Assembly (NCBI GenBank): GCA_026645775.1 | Contig: JAPKMS010000026.1 | Coordinates: forward strand, 1 to 34,480 | Origin: Anaerolineae bacterium | Lineage (GTDB): Bacteria > Chloroflexota > Anaerolineae > CG2-30-64-16 | Direction: 5' to 3' | Length of the DNA: 34,480 bases | In this document: positions 16,055 to 23,527 of the stretch, one piece after another | Layout of the letters: every line of letters starts with the position of its first letter | How positions within the stretch are numbered: position 1 is the stretch's first letter | Program-made: the position numbers and the translations under genes | Notes under the pieces: model-generated | What the model saw: only the letters and a program-made list of their open reading frames with translations | The model's database searches: none | What the model was told of the DNA's origin: nothing

Positions 16055-16098
16055 GCTGCGGGATCGCTTGTCATAACAAACGATCCCGCAGCTTTTTT
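16055..16098 (+). terminator. intrinsic terminator of ppk2
   Basis: GCTGCGGGATCG (16055-16066) and CGATCCCGCAGC (16081-16092) make a perfect 12-bp stem with a 14-nt loop, followed directly by six T. It lies 26 nt after the ppk2 stop codon, facing the end of the convergent lipoprotein gene. Confidence 0.95.
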
Positions 16099-16109
16099 CT
16101 TGTACGAGG

Positions 16110-18593
16110 TTATTGCGAGCGCAGGAACAGGTAGTTGCTCAGCGCCAGTTGCAGGCTGCACCCGGTGCTGTCGCACACCGCCCGAAACTCCACTTGTTGG
16201 CCCGTGTTGATGGGCCAGTCGACCGGGCCGCCGACGCCAATCTGGGTGAGTCCGTCGAGAACCCGCAAGTAGACCACCGACGCGGTCCAGCCGTTCGATC
16301 CGACGAAGAGCGGGTTGATGCCATCGATCGTCAGGCGATAGCCCGACTGATCCCCCAGTGTCCCCGAATCCAGATCGGCCATGCGCACCACTTCGCTCAC
16401 CACGCCCTGTGCGATCAGCTCCGGCGCGCTGAGGCCAGGGTCGCCCGCCTCAAGGCTGAGCTCCCGGATGATGCTCTCGCCCGCGTTATTCACGACGCGC
16501 AGGGTGTAGTACTGGCTCCCGGCCGGACAGGCCTGGCTGGAGCCTTCGCCCGATTTGCCCACATCATCCAGGTAGACCTCGCGCACGTTCGTTACGCTCC
16601 AGTGGAGGGTGGTGCATCCGCCCGCCGGCAGCGAGTACCGCTCGGCCCAGAACCGGATCGCGGCAGCGCTGCCCTCCAAGACGGTGATGGTGACCCGTTT
16701 GGTGGTGGTGACGCCGGCGTTGCTTTCGACGCGCAACTCGTAGTCGGTGCTGGTGTTCGGGCAGACCTGCCGCGAAGCTTCGCCGGCGACGCCCTCGTTG
16801 TTCAGGTAGACAGCCCGGACATCGGTCACGCTCCAGCGCAAGGTGGTGCAGTCGCCCGATGTGATCTGGTAGCTGTCCGCGGTGAAGACAACGGTGGCCT
16901 GGGTGGCGTTGACCGCGATGGTGACCGTGCGGTCCTGTGTGCCCGCGGAAGTGGTGACGCGCAGGGTGTACGAGGTTGTCTGGAGCGGGCAGACCTGCCG
17001 GGTTTGGTTGCCCGTCACCGATGCGCCATCCAGGTATACCGCGATGACGTTGTCCACCTGCCAGTGCAGGATCGTGCATTGGCCGGACGTTAGCGTGTAC
17101 TGATCCGCCCAGAAAGTGCTTGCCCATGCGGGACGCGTAGGCGTGGCGGTGGCGACCTGGCCCAGCGGGGTGGCGGTCGGCGTCGGAGAAGCCTGCCCCC
17201 CTTGGGTCGAACCGCCCGGGGTGGGCCGCCGGGTGGGCGTGGCCGGTGCGCCGCCAGCCACCGGCGTGCCGCCGCTATCGGGGATCGGGATCGCGATCTG
17301 GGTGCCTTGGGGCGCCGGCGCTTGGACCACCTGCGATGTGGCCGTGGCCGGCAGGGTGAGCTGGACGGTCACTTCGTTGCTGACGGGCGTCCAGGTTCCG
17401 GCGCTTTCGACTTCGAGGACGAACCGATATTCGCCCAGCCCGCCGCGCGCGAGGATATCGCTCAGCGGCAGTCGGGTCTCCAGGGCCGACGGCGTATCGA
17501 GCGTCCGTCCGTCGAGGCGCACGTGCCAGCGCAGATTGCTTTGCCCCTCGTTCGCCAGTGCGGGCCGCACAAGCTCCATGCCGACGGCCTGGATCGACAA
17601 GATTTGGGCGTATTCCAGCCCGATGCTCAGCCGGCGCGTCGGTGCGGCCGCATCATCCACCACGAGTGAGGCATACAGGCGGGTCGTCGCGCCCGGCGCC
17701 AGATCCAAGTCCTCAGGTTTGAGGTTGAAGACGTGCGAGAAATCAATCCGGCCGCGGGCTTGCGCGGGATCCGGCTTGAACCGCAGCGTGACCTCGGCAA
17801 CGGTCTTATCCAGCGCCTCGTTGCCGCTGACACGGCCCGCGCCGCCCGATGTGTCTTGCTTCAATGCCACGTGGGCCAGCACCAGGCCATCTTGCAGCGC
17901 CGGCAGCGCCGAGTAGCGATACTGGCCTGCCACAGCCAGCGGGGTAGTCAGTTGATCCGCCGGCGTTTGCGGGCGGATGAGCGTCAACGTGGCATCGGCC
18001 AGGCTCCACTGCCCCTGCAGCGCATAAATCGCCGGCGCACTGGCCCCGAATTGGATGCTGTCACCCACGACGCGGCCGTTGATGCGTTCCCAGGTCGTGC
18101 CGTTCCAGCGGTAGGGGGCCACCCCAAACTGATCGGCGGTGACGTCCGACGGCAGCGGCAGCTTGATCAGCGCCACACCGGTGATCTCGGCGCCCTCGAC
18201 CGCAAACTGATAGGCGTTTCCCAGCAGGCTGCGGGGGATGGGTACGGCCGGCGCTCGCTCGGCCACGCCGAGGCTCACCGTCGCCTGGGCCGACAGTGCC
18301 TGTTTCGGCACGGTGACTTCAGCGCCATTTTCCAGCACGACTGTGCCGCCTGCTGCCGGCTCAAGCACTGCGACGCCCTGGGCGACGATCGGCTCTACAG
18401 CGCCTGCATCCGGTGTCGCCGCCGGCGGAGTGGGGGTTTTGCCGCGGCAACCGGCCAGCGCGGCCAGCAGCACACACGCTAACAGCGCCCACCGGACCCC
18501 CCGCAGGAGTCGGTTCGGGCGGGCCCGTCCGGCCGATGCGGTCGTGTTGGCGGTTTGCCGCACGGATATTTCAGTTTGCTGGACAAGTTTCAT
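16110..18593 (-). CDS. surface lipoprotein with ZU5-like domain and three Ig-like Cys modules
   Basis: An 827-residue protein. An unusually long basic N-terminus precedes the hydrophobic stretch and lipobox LAALAGC, with lipidation expected at C49. A segment at about 85-160 (GGTVVLENGAEVTVPKQALS) resembles a ZU5-type domain. A central beta-rich region is followed by a Pro/Thr/Gly-rich linker (about 440-510). Then come three tandem modules of about 72 residues, each with two cysteines and the pattern C-T-x-L-x-W...V-Y-L-D...V-C-P...Y-x-L-R-V. A final domain of about 120 residues contains two more cysteines. It probably sits on the cell surface; ligand unknown. ATG 18591-18593 has only a weak GGGG upstream. 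Divergent from the secreted glycosidase gene. Confidence 0.8.
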   Translation of the reverse strand: MKLVQQTEISVRQTANTTASAGRARPNRLLRGVRWALLACVLLAALAGCRGKTPTPPAATPDAGAVEPIVAQGVAVLEPAAGGTVVLENGAEVTVPKQALSAQATVSLGVAERAPAVPIPRSLLGNAYQFAVEGAEITGVALIKLPLPSDVTADQFGVAPYRWNGTTWERINGRVVGDSIQFGASAPAIYALQGQWSLADATLTLIRPQTPADQLTTPLAVAGQYRYSALPALQDGLVLAHVALKQDTSGGAGRVSGNEALDKTVAEVTLRFKPDPAQARGRIDFSHVFNLKPEDLDLAPGATTRLYASLVVDDAAAPTRRLSIGLEYAQILSIQAVGMELVRPALANEGQSNLRWHVRLDGRTLDTPSALETRLPLSDILARGGLGEYRFVLEVESAGTWTPVSNEVTVQLTLPATATSQVVQAPAPQGTQIAIPIPDSGGTPVAGGAPATPTRRPTPGGSTQGGQASPTPTATPLGQVATATPTRPAWASTFWADQYTLTSGQCTILHWQVDNVIAVYLDGASVTGNQTRQVCPLQTTSYTLRVTTSAGTQDRTVTIAVNATQATVVFTADSYQITSGDCTTLRWSVTDVRAVYLNNEGVAGEASRQVCPNTSTDYELRVESNAGVTTTKRVTITVLEGSAAAIRFWAERYSLPAGGCTTLHWSVTNVREVYLDDVGKSGEGSSQACPAGSQYYTLRVVNNAGESIIRELSLEAGDPGLSAPELIAQGVVSEVVRMADLDSGTLGDQSGYRLTIDGINPLFVGSNGWTASVVYLRVLDGLTQIGVGGPVDWPINTGQQVEFRAVCDSTGCSLQLALSNYLFLRSQ
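16445..17114 (-). repeat. three tandem Ig-like modules within the lipoprotein gene
   Basis: Copies begin near 17114 (FWADQYTLTSGQC), 16885 (FTADSYQITSGDC) and 16652 (FWAERYSLPAGGC), spaced by about 230 nt. Each copy keeps two cysteines placed to form an internal disulfide. The copies differ clearly at the DNA level, so the duplication is old. Confidence 0.85.
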
Positions 18594-18644
18594 GGTGGCC
18601 CCGTTTACAAGATGATCGCTGCGCATCTCAGCGCGCTGGTTCGC

Positions 18645-18673
18645 AGTCTAAAGCGGGCGCGGGATGTTGTCAA
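18645..18673 (-). promoter_or_regulatory. promoter of the lipoprotein gene
   Basis: On the minus strand a perfect TTGACA (18668-18673) and TAGACT (18645-18650) lie 17 nt apart. Transcription should begin near 18638, 45 nt before the ATG codon. Confidence 0.75.
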
Positions 18674-18679
18674 GTGAGC

Positions 18680-18693
18680 GGTTTGCTCAAACC
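18680..18693. promoter_or_regulatory. possible operator between divergent promoters
   Basis: GGTTTG-CT-CAAACC is a perfect inverted repeat of 6-bp arms. It overlaps the -35 box of the rightward promoter and lies just upstream of the leftward -35 box, where a dimeric regulator could control both genes. The regulator is not in the window; the role is inference from position and symmetry. Confidence 0.4.
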
Positions 18694-18711
18694 AAAATGC
18701 TGAGCGATAAT
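18683..18711 (+). promoter_or_regulatory. possible promoter of the secreted glycosidase gene
   Basis: TTGCTC (18683-18688), a 17-nt spacer and GATAAT (18706-18711) give a moderate sigma70-type promoter. It would leave a leader of about 82 nt before the ATG at 18801. Confidence 0.5.
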
Positions 18712-18800
18712 GTGAACCGCAAAAGAGTGCTGTCAAAGCGCATCTCCCCGGCGGCACCCCACTGATTCTGCACCTGTCTGAAGGACGAAGGAGGCCTCTG

Positions 18801-20357
18801 ATGCGGTTTTGCCACAAGGCGCGCATCGCGCTGTTTCTGATGATCTTGCTGAGCCTGTCACCGATCGTCGCGCCGGCAGCCCAGGCGGGCAGGACCCCAC
18901 CCGAAAATCGCTCGGCCTATGGCATGGATCTGTTTGGCCTGGGCTGGCAGTGGGTCTTCCCACGTGTAGAGGCCTATCCGCGCCTGTCCGGTTCGATCCG
19001 CCTGGACATGCTCGATGATGCCATCCACCAGGCCGCGGATGCCGGTGTGCGCTGGAGCCGGCTTTCGGTGTGGTGGTGTATGGTCGAGCCGGAGCGGGGG
19101 CAGTTTTTCTGGGACGACCTGGACGCGGCGATCCAGATCAGCCATAACTACGGGATCGCCACGATGCCGGTGCTGCTTTACCCGCCCTATTGGGCGGTGA
19201 AGAACGGTGTGGCCGGCGTCGAGTGCGTCAACAATATGCGCAAGAACTACCCGCCGCAAGATATGGCCGATTGGGAGAACTTCGTACGCGCCATGGTCCG
19301 CCGTTACGGGCCGCAGGGCAAAAACCTGGTGAACGCCTGGGAGATCTGGAACGAGCCCGATCTGCCGGAATTCCTCTCGGTGGATAACGACTGGGGCAAC
19401 GGCACTGTGCCGGTCTACGCCGAACTGCTCAGCCGGGCGGCGGCCGTCATCCGGGCCGAGGCTCCCGGCGCCAAGATCTTGTTTGGCGGCCTTTCCGACA
19501 TCAACGGCCCGGCATTCCTTGACAAGGTGCTGAGCCAGACCGGCCCGTACTCGGTGCGCAACAGTTTCGACATCGTTTCCGTCCACGCGTACAGCCAGCA
19601 TGCGTGGAAACTGAGCCAGATTCGGAACGTGCTGGCGAAGTATGGCTTGGGAGATCGCCCACTGTGGGACACCGAGCTGAACTACCTCGGCTGGAGCTAT
19701 GGAGATGCCGAGACGGGGTTGGCCGGCCTCTTCCAGTTGGTGACAGACCAGGGCGTTCAGCGCTCCTTCTGGTATCTGTCGACGACATCGCACTGGGGGC
19801 CGGGAATCTTCCACCCCCGCTGGCCGGAATGGGATCCGCTGCCGTTCGTGCAGAGCCCGTTTTACGAGACTTACCGGGCGCAGGCCGCCGCCTTTGCCTT
19901 GCCCGCCGCGCCGACGCCTCTGCTGCCGGGCGCCACACCCAAAACGCAGCAGGTCACCTTTGAATGGTCTGCTGTGGCGCCCGGCACTTACCCGCTGGCC
20001 GGCTACAAGCTCCAGGTGGATACCCGGCTGTTCATGGATCAGCCCTATTTCGCCGACCCGCTGATCGATGCTTGGGTGTCCGGGGACCGGCTGACGTTTG
20101 TGCCGTTCCTGGTCAGCAGCGGTGGGGGGATGCGGTCAGCCGTGGGGGTGGCTGCGCCGGCGGACGTGCGGTTGCGCCAGGGTTGGGAGAATGTCACTTA
20201 CCAGGCGCCGGCGCCGCTGTCGCCCGGCCGCTACTACTGGCGCATCGCCGCGGTGGATGTGCAGGGCAATGTCGGGCCGTACAGCCCGCCGCAGACCTTC
20301 CAGGTGCGCTTCCCCTACAGCTCATTCCTGCCGCTGACGACGCTCAACGGCCCGTGA
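18801..20357 (+). CDS. secreted clan GH-A glycoside hydrolase with C-terminal beta domain
   Basis: 518 residues. A signal peptide (basic MRFCHKAR, hydrophobic ALFLMILLSLSPIVAP, cleavage after AQA near 29) leads to a TIM-barrel of the GH39/GH5-like type. The predicted acid/base is E185 (AWEIWNEPDLPEF) and the nucleophile E292 (PLWDTELNYLGW). The barrel starts with GVRWSRLSVWWCMVEPERG, typical of the clan. After about residue 375 comes a fibronectin-III-like domain (PATPLLPGAT...VTFEWSAV...YYWRIAAVD), and the protein ends PYSSFLPLTTLNGP. The short 'FLPL' C-terminus resembles the tails of many secreted Chloroflexota proteins. The substrate is unknown. ATG 18801 has GAAGGAGG seven nt upstream. 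No terminator is seen after it. Confidence 0.87.
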   Translation: MRFCHKARIALFLMILLSLSPIVAPAAQAGRTPPENRSAYGMDLFGLGWQWVFPRVEAYPRLSGSIRLDMLDDAIHQAADAGVRWSRLSVWWCMVEPERGQFFWDDLDAAIQISHNYGIATMPVLLYPPYWAVKNGVAGVECVNNMRKNYPPQDMADWENFVRAMVRRYGPQGKNLVNAWEIWNEPDLPEFLSVDNDWGNGTVPVYAELLSRAAAVIRAEAPGAKILFGGLSDINGPAFLDKVLSQTGPYSVRNSFDIVSVHAYSQHAWKLSQIRNVLAKYGLGDRPLWDTELNYLGWSYGDAETGLAGLFQLVTDQGVQRSFWYLSTTSHWGPGIFHPRWPEWDPLPFVQSPFYETYRAQAAAFALPAAPTPLLPGATPKTQQVTFEWSAVAPGTYPLAGYKLQVDTRLFMDQPYFADPLIDAWVSGDRLTFVPFLVSSGGGMRSAVGVAAPADVRLRQGWENVTYQAPAPLSPGRYYWRIAAVDVQGNVGPYSPPQTFQVRFPYSSFLPLTTLNGP

Positions 20358-20420
20358 AGGCTGAGGCGAAGAGGGGCGTGTTTTCAGCATCGGTCGTGCG
20401 TACATGAGGTGTGACGTCTC

Positions 20421-20945
20421 TTAGGTCCTCCGCCCGCCATTGACCATCTGCATCAGCTCCCTGGCCCAGGCCGGCACGCGCTCTGCCAATCGGCGGCGGT
20501 AGATGAGCGCCAGCACGGCCAGCCAGGCCAGCACGAGCGCACCGATCCGTGGTTGATGGATGAAGAGCAGGGTCACCGCCGCGAGATCCAACAGGCGGAG
20601 GCACAGCACGATCACGGCCTTGCGCCGTGCGAGCAGCAGCGCCGCCGCGGCAACGATGACGAACACCGCCGCCAGCCAGGCCGGCACAAACCTGGCAGCC
20701 GCCAGGTAGGTCAACACACCCGCGTACAAGATCAGATCGAACACGAAGTCGTAGCGCCCCAGGTGGGTGGGCACGCCGCCGCGCCGCGCCGCCCACCCAT
20801 CGAGCTGATCGGTGGTCCAGGCCGCGACCAACACCAGCACCGCGGCCGGCAGCGCGTCCTGGCCGCGGACGAAGCCGAGCCAGGCGAGCACACCCGCCGC
20901 CGCGATCCGTGAGAGGGTTAAGAGATCCGCAAGCGTCGCGTACAT
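20421..20945 (-). CDS. CDP-alcohol phosphatidyltransferase family protein
   Basis: A 174-residue membrane protein with about five hydrophobic helices, the size of PgsA-like enzymes that join a CDP-diacylglycerol phosphatidyl group to an alcohol. The signature motif D-xx-D-G-xx-A-R...G...D-xxx-D appears at residues 46-70 as DQLDGWAAR...GRYDFVFD. All acidic residues are present, but the Gly-to-third-Asp spacing is one residue shorter than the usual GxxxD. The alcohol substrate cannot be named. ATG 20943-20945 is used; it lacks a Shine-Dalgarno, which fits the promoter placed immediately upstream. Divergent from the metallophosphatase gene and convergent with the glycosidase gene. Confidence 0.83.
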   Translation of the reverse strand: MYATLADLLTLSRIAAAGVLAWLGFVRGQDALPAAVLVLVAAWTTDQLDGWAARRGGVPTHLGRYDFVFDLILYAGVLTYLAAARFVPAWLAAVFVIVAAAALLLARRKAVIVLCLRLLDLAAVTLLFIHQPRIGALVLAWLAVLALIYRRRLAERVPAWARELMQMVNGGRRT

Positions 20946-20953
20946 GATTGAGC

Positions 20954-20982
20954 AGTATATCACCGGTCACCCGGCGCGCCAA
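20954..20982 (-). promoter_or_regulatory. promoter giving a leaderless or near-leaderless mRNA
   Basis: On the minus strand TTGGCG (20977-20982) and TATACT (20954-20959) are 17 nt apart. Only 8 nt separate the -10 box from the ATG at 20945, so transcription should begin at or within a few bases of the start codon. This explains the missing ribosome-binding site. Confidence 0.7.
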
Positions 20983-20988
20983 GCGATT

Positions 20989-21016
20989 TTGATGGGGCTG
21001 GGGGGCCGGGTATAAT
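20989..21016 (+). promoter_or_regulatory. promoter of the metallophosphatase gene, probably leaderless
   Basis: TTGATG (20989-20994), a 16-nt spacer and a perfect TATAAT (21011-21016). The GTG at 21024 begins 8 nt after the -10 box, where transcription should start. The two divergent -35 boxes are only 6 nt apart. Confidence 0.72.
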
Positions 21017-21023
21017 CGTGCCC

Positions 21024-21887
21024 GTGATTTCGCTTGCATTGCTCTCTGACATCCACGGCAATCTGCCGGCCCTTGAAGCGGTGGCGGCGGATATTCGGGC
21101 GCGACGGCCGGATGCCATCTACGTACTGGGCGATATGGTCAACGGTTGCGCCTGGTCGCCTGAGGCGTTGGATTTCGTGTTGGATCAGGGCTGGCCGATG
21201 CTGCTGGGCAATCATGATGACGCCGTGATGCAGCTTGGCGCGCCGCGCATGGAAGCGCGGTACCATGACCGGCAACGCTACGCGGCGCTGTGGTGGACCC
21301 GCGGCCGCCTGGCCCCGCGTCACGTGGCCGTGTTGGAGCAGCTGCCGCTCGCCCTCCCGCTGGCGTTTGCGGATGCCCCGCCTCTGCGCCTGTTGCATGG
21401 TTTGCCCGGCAACTTCTTCGTCGGCTTCCGTCCAGATTCTCCTGAAGGGTGGGCGATCCGCCATCTGGAGGGCGTGGCCGAGCAGGTGGTGGCGGGCGGG
21501 CACACCCACGTGCCGATGGTGCGACCGTTTGGCCGGTGGGTGGTGATTAACAGCGGATCGGTGGGCGCGCCGTATGACGGCGACCCGCGGGCCGGATATG
21601 CCTGGCTGGAGGGGGATGTCTCTGGCTGGCGCGCTGAGATCCGGCGCGTGGATTACGACCTGGCGGCGGTCGATGCCGGTTACCACGCATCGGGGTTGGC
21701 CGCCGCGGGCGGCGTGTTGGGCGCCATGTTCCACCGCACGGTGATGACGGCGCTCCCCTGGGTTTCGGATTTCGCCTGGTGGCTGCGGGACCAGCCGGCG
21801 GAGATCCTGGGCAACCCGCGCCTGGCACAGCAGTTGTACGACGCGGCCCATGGCCCCGGACGTTGGGCGTTTCCCTACGCGGGCTAA
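21024..21887 (+). CDS. calcineurin-like metallophosphoesterase
   Basis: 287 residues with the full set of metal-binding motifs: SDIHGN (8-13), GDMVNG, GNHDD and, later, GGHTHVP. This is the two-metal phosphoesterase fold of the YfcE/Metallophos_2 kind. The C-terminal 80 residues (after the core ends at GWRAEIRRVDYD) contain several Trp and aromatic residues and no recognised domain. The substrate is unknown. GTG 21024 is preferred over the in-frame GTG at 21018 because the promoter places the first transcribed base at about 21023-21024, and the family starts a few residues before LLSDIHGN. The codon has no Shine-Dalgarno. Confidence 0.88.
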   Translation: MISLALLSDIHGNLPALEAVAADIRARRPDAIYVLGDMVNGCAWSPEALDFVLDQGWPMLLGNHDDAVMQLGAPRMEARYHDRQRYAALWWTRGRLAPRHVAVLEQLPLALPLAFADAPPLRLLHGLPGNFFVGFRPDSPEGWAIRHLEGVAEQVVAGGHTHVPMVRPFGRWVVINSGSVGAPYDGDPRAGYAWLEGDVSGWRAEIRRVDYDLAAVDAGYHASGLAAAGGVLGAMFHRTVMTALPWVSDFAWWLRDQPAEILGNPRLAQQLYDAAHGPGRWAFPYAG

Positions 21888-21901
21888 CAAAACCCGGTGT
21901 G

Positions 21902-21915
21902 ACGACTTCAGTCGT
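21902..21915. repeat. short REP-like palindrome
   Basis: ACGACT-TC-AGTCGT has 6-bp arms and the same TC core as GCAACT-TC-AGTTGC at 112-125. It lies in the 72-bp gap between the phosphoesterase gene and the next ORF. Confidence 0.45.
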
Positions 21916-21959
21916 TTCAGCCCAGCGTCAGGCAGATTTCTTCAAGGTTGAGGTGGCAG

Positions 21960-22370
21960 ATGGCGTTTTTTGAAGGATTGGTGGAGACCGAAGACGGCGT
22001 GCCGGTGGCGGCCGTCCATATCGGCGGCGAATCGTTCTATGTGATCGATGATCAGGGTTTTCGGCGGCACGTGGATGCGCAACCGATCGATCGCGCGGTG
22101 CTGGCGCAGTTTCTGGAGCAGCTCCAGGAGCACCCGGACGAAGCCAGCGCCGCGATGCTGCGGATGATGGGGCAGGATGACCTGTTTACGAAGGCGATGG
22201 TCGATTCGACGATCCGCAACATCAACCTGGATCAGATCGCGGGCCAGAGTCTGCCGCCGGAAGCGCGGCAGTGGCTCGGCATGCTCGGCTTTCGTATCGT
22301 GATCGATCTGCATGGCGAGATCCTGCGCGTGGATATGCCCGCCGCGCCCGAAGACTGGAGTGAGGAGTAG
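21960..22370 (+). CDS. small acidic protein of unknown function
   Basis: A 136-residue soluble protein without recognised domain, signal peptide or metal motif. It begins MAFFEGLVETEDGVPVAAVHIGG with a likely beta-hairpin start (GESFYVIDDQGFRRHVDA). Helical segments follow (AVLAQFLEQLQEHPDEASAAMLRMMG), and it ends in IVIDLHGEILRVDMP. It is acidic overall. ATG 21960 has GAGG six nt upstream; the TTG four codons earlier would place that site inside the gene. It stands alone between the phosphoesterase and the FMN riboswitch promoter, in the same direction as both. It may be lineage-specific; no function assigned. Confidence 0.72.
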   Translation: MAFFEGLVETEDGVPVAAVHIGGESFYVIDDQGFRRHVDAQPIDRAVLAQFLEQLQEHPDEASAAMLRMMGQDDLFTKAMVDSTIRNINLDQIAGQSLPPEARQWLGMLGFRIVIDLHGEILRVDMPAAPEDWSEE

Positions 22371-22395
22371 GCCCGCGGCCGGCTTGCGGGGCTTC

Positions 22396-22423
22396 TTGAC
22401 ACGTCTTAACGCTGTGCTATACT
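22396..22423 (+). promoter_or_regulatory. promoter of the riboflavin-transport operon
   Basis: A perfect TTGACA (22396-22401), a 16-nt spacer and TATACT (22418-22423) extended by TGC. Transcription should start near 22430, about 13 nt before the first paired base of the riboswitch. Confidence 0.85.
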
Positions 22424-22442
22424 TCACATCACAAATGCAAAA

Positions 22443-22589
22443 CACCTTCGGGGCAGAGTGAGGAAGATTCTTCCGTTTCTCGACCGGCGGTAAGGCTGAC
22501 ACAGCCGAGCCCGCGAGTCCCTGCGCAGGCGCAGGGGCAGACCCGGTGAAATGCCGGGGCCGACGGTAAAGTCCGGATGGGAGAGGGTG
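22443..22589 (+). ncRNA. FMN riboswitch (RFN element)
   Basis: The conserved core elements appear in order: CTTCGGGGCAG (22446-22456), CGACCGGCGGT (22481-22491), AGCCCGCGAG (22508-22517), GGTGAAATGCCGGGG near 22545-22559, CCGACGGT and AGTCCGGATGGGAGAG (22570-22585). The closing stem P1 is CACCTTC (22443-22449) with GAGGGTG (22583-22589). A variable hairpin CCCTGCGC/GCGCAGGG occupies about 22520-22540. FMN binding stabilises this fold. Because an intrinsic terminator follows, FMN is expected to switch off the ABC transporter genes by premature termination. The aptamer identity is from the sequence; the regulatory direction follows the known class behaviour. Confidence 0.95.
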
Positions 22590-22637
22590 AGCGCCAGTTC
22601 GGCGGTTCGCGCCGGATGTTTTACGCGTTCTGTGCGC

Positions 22638-22668
22638 CCCAGGGTGTTGTGCCCTGGGGCTTTTTTGT
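22638..22668 (+). terminator. riboswitch-controlled intrinsic terminator
   Basis: GCCCCAGGG (22638-22646) and CCCTGGGGC (22654-22662) form a perfect 9-bp stem with a 7-nt loop followed by six T. It stands 48 nt after the aptamer and 38 nt before the permease start codon, the layout of an expression platform. CAGGG in its left arm is complementary to CCCTG in the aptamer's variable arm, a possible antiterminator pairing (inference). Confidence 0.92.
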
Positions 22669-22705
22669 GCCCCCAACGCAGCTTCTGGTCGACAAGGCAA
22701 ACGGT

Positions 22706-23509
22706 ATGAATTCTCAGGATCTGTGGCGTGGCCCCGCACGGGCGGGCAAACGGCTCTTGCGCATCGACCTGGTGTTGATCCCGGTGGCGCTGGCCGCGTT
22801 TTTGCTGGCCTGGGATGGGTTGGTGCGGTGGCAGAAATACCCCGCCTTCTTTTTGCCGAGCCCGCAGGGGGTGTGGACGCGCTTCCTGGCCCTGGCCGGC
22901 GACGGCACCCTGGCGCTGCACACGCGCGTCACCCTGGCCGAGGTCTTTGCCGGGCTGGCGCTGGGCCTCACCGTGGCCGCGGTGATCGGCTACGGGTTAG
23001 CCAAGTCGCCGCTCTTGGAGCGCATCCTGTCGCCCTACATTGTGGCCTCGCAGGCCGTCCCCATCGTCGCACTGGCGCCGCTGTTGGTGGTGTGGTTCGG
23101 CTTCGGCAGCCTGTCGAAGGTGCTGGTGTGTGCGCTGACCGTGTTTTTCCCGGCGCTGGTTAACACCATCGTCGGCATCCGCTCGGTGGAGCCCGACCTG
23201 CGCGCCTTGATGCGTTCGCTCCAGGCCGGCCGCTGGCAGACCTTCGCCCTGTTGGAGGTGCCGGCCGCCCTCCCGGTGCTGTTCGCCGGGCTGAAGGTGT
23301 CAGTCACCCTGGCCGTGATCGGCGCCGTCGTGGGGGAGTTCGTGGGCGCCGACCGTGGGCTGGGTTTTCTGATCAACCTGGCGCGCGGCATCCTGGATAC
23401 CCCAATGCTTTTCGTGGCCCTGTTTACCCTGGTGGCCATCGCGCTGGCCCTCTATTCCGGCGTCGCGCTGTGCGAATACTTTGTGTTGCGGTGGCGCCGG
23501 GTACAGTAG
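22706..23509 (+). CDS. ribX: riboflavin ABC transporter permease (RibX-like)
   Basis: A 267-residue inner-membrane permease of the NitT/TauT/thiamine-precursor type with about six membrane helices. The cytoplasmic coupling helix, with an EAA-like loop, lies around SLQAGRWQTFALLEVPAALPVLFAGLK. By family alone it could carry nitrate, taurine or pyrimidine precursors. The FMN riboswitch in its leader points to riboflavin, as in the RibXY systems reported for Chloroflexota. ATG 22706 has AAGG eight nt upstream. The frame is open 43 codons further back, but through the riboswitch and terminator, so that part is not coding. The next gene begins 18 nt later. Confidence 0.88.
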   Translation: MNSQDLWRGPARAGKRLLRIDLVLIPVALAAFLLAWDGLVRWQKYPAFFLPSPQGVWTRFLALAGDGTLALHTRVTLAEVFAGLALGLTVAAVIGYGLAKSPLLERILSPYIVASQAVPIVALAPLLVVWFGFGSLSKVLVCALTVFFPALVNTIVGIRSVEPDLRALMRSLQAGRWQTFALLEVPAALPVLFAGLKVSVTLAVIGAVVGEFVGADRGLGFLINLARGILDTPMLFVALFTLVAIALALYSGVALCEYFVLRWRRVQ

Positions 23510-23527
23510 CATCTCTGGGAGGAGAAC

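Noticed and set aside
18980-19005. Stretch resembling a tRNA T-loop (GGTTCGATCC)
   Set aside because: It lies within the secreted glycosidase coding sequence, and no acceptor or anticodon stems can be built around it.
22430-22600. TPP riboswitch, suggested by the THI5/NMT1-like binding protein downstream
   Set aside because: The conserved blocks are those of the FMN (RFN) element, not of the THI box (no CUGAGA...ACCUGA pattern).
22577-22705. 43-codon N-terminal extension of the RibX-like permease
   Set aside because: It runs through the end of the FMN aptamer and the intrinsic terminator; the ATG at 22706 gives the normal family start.
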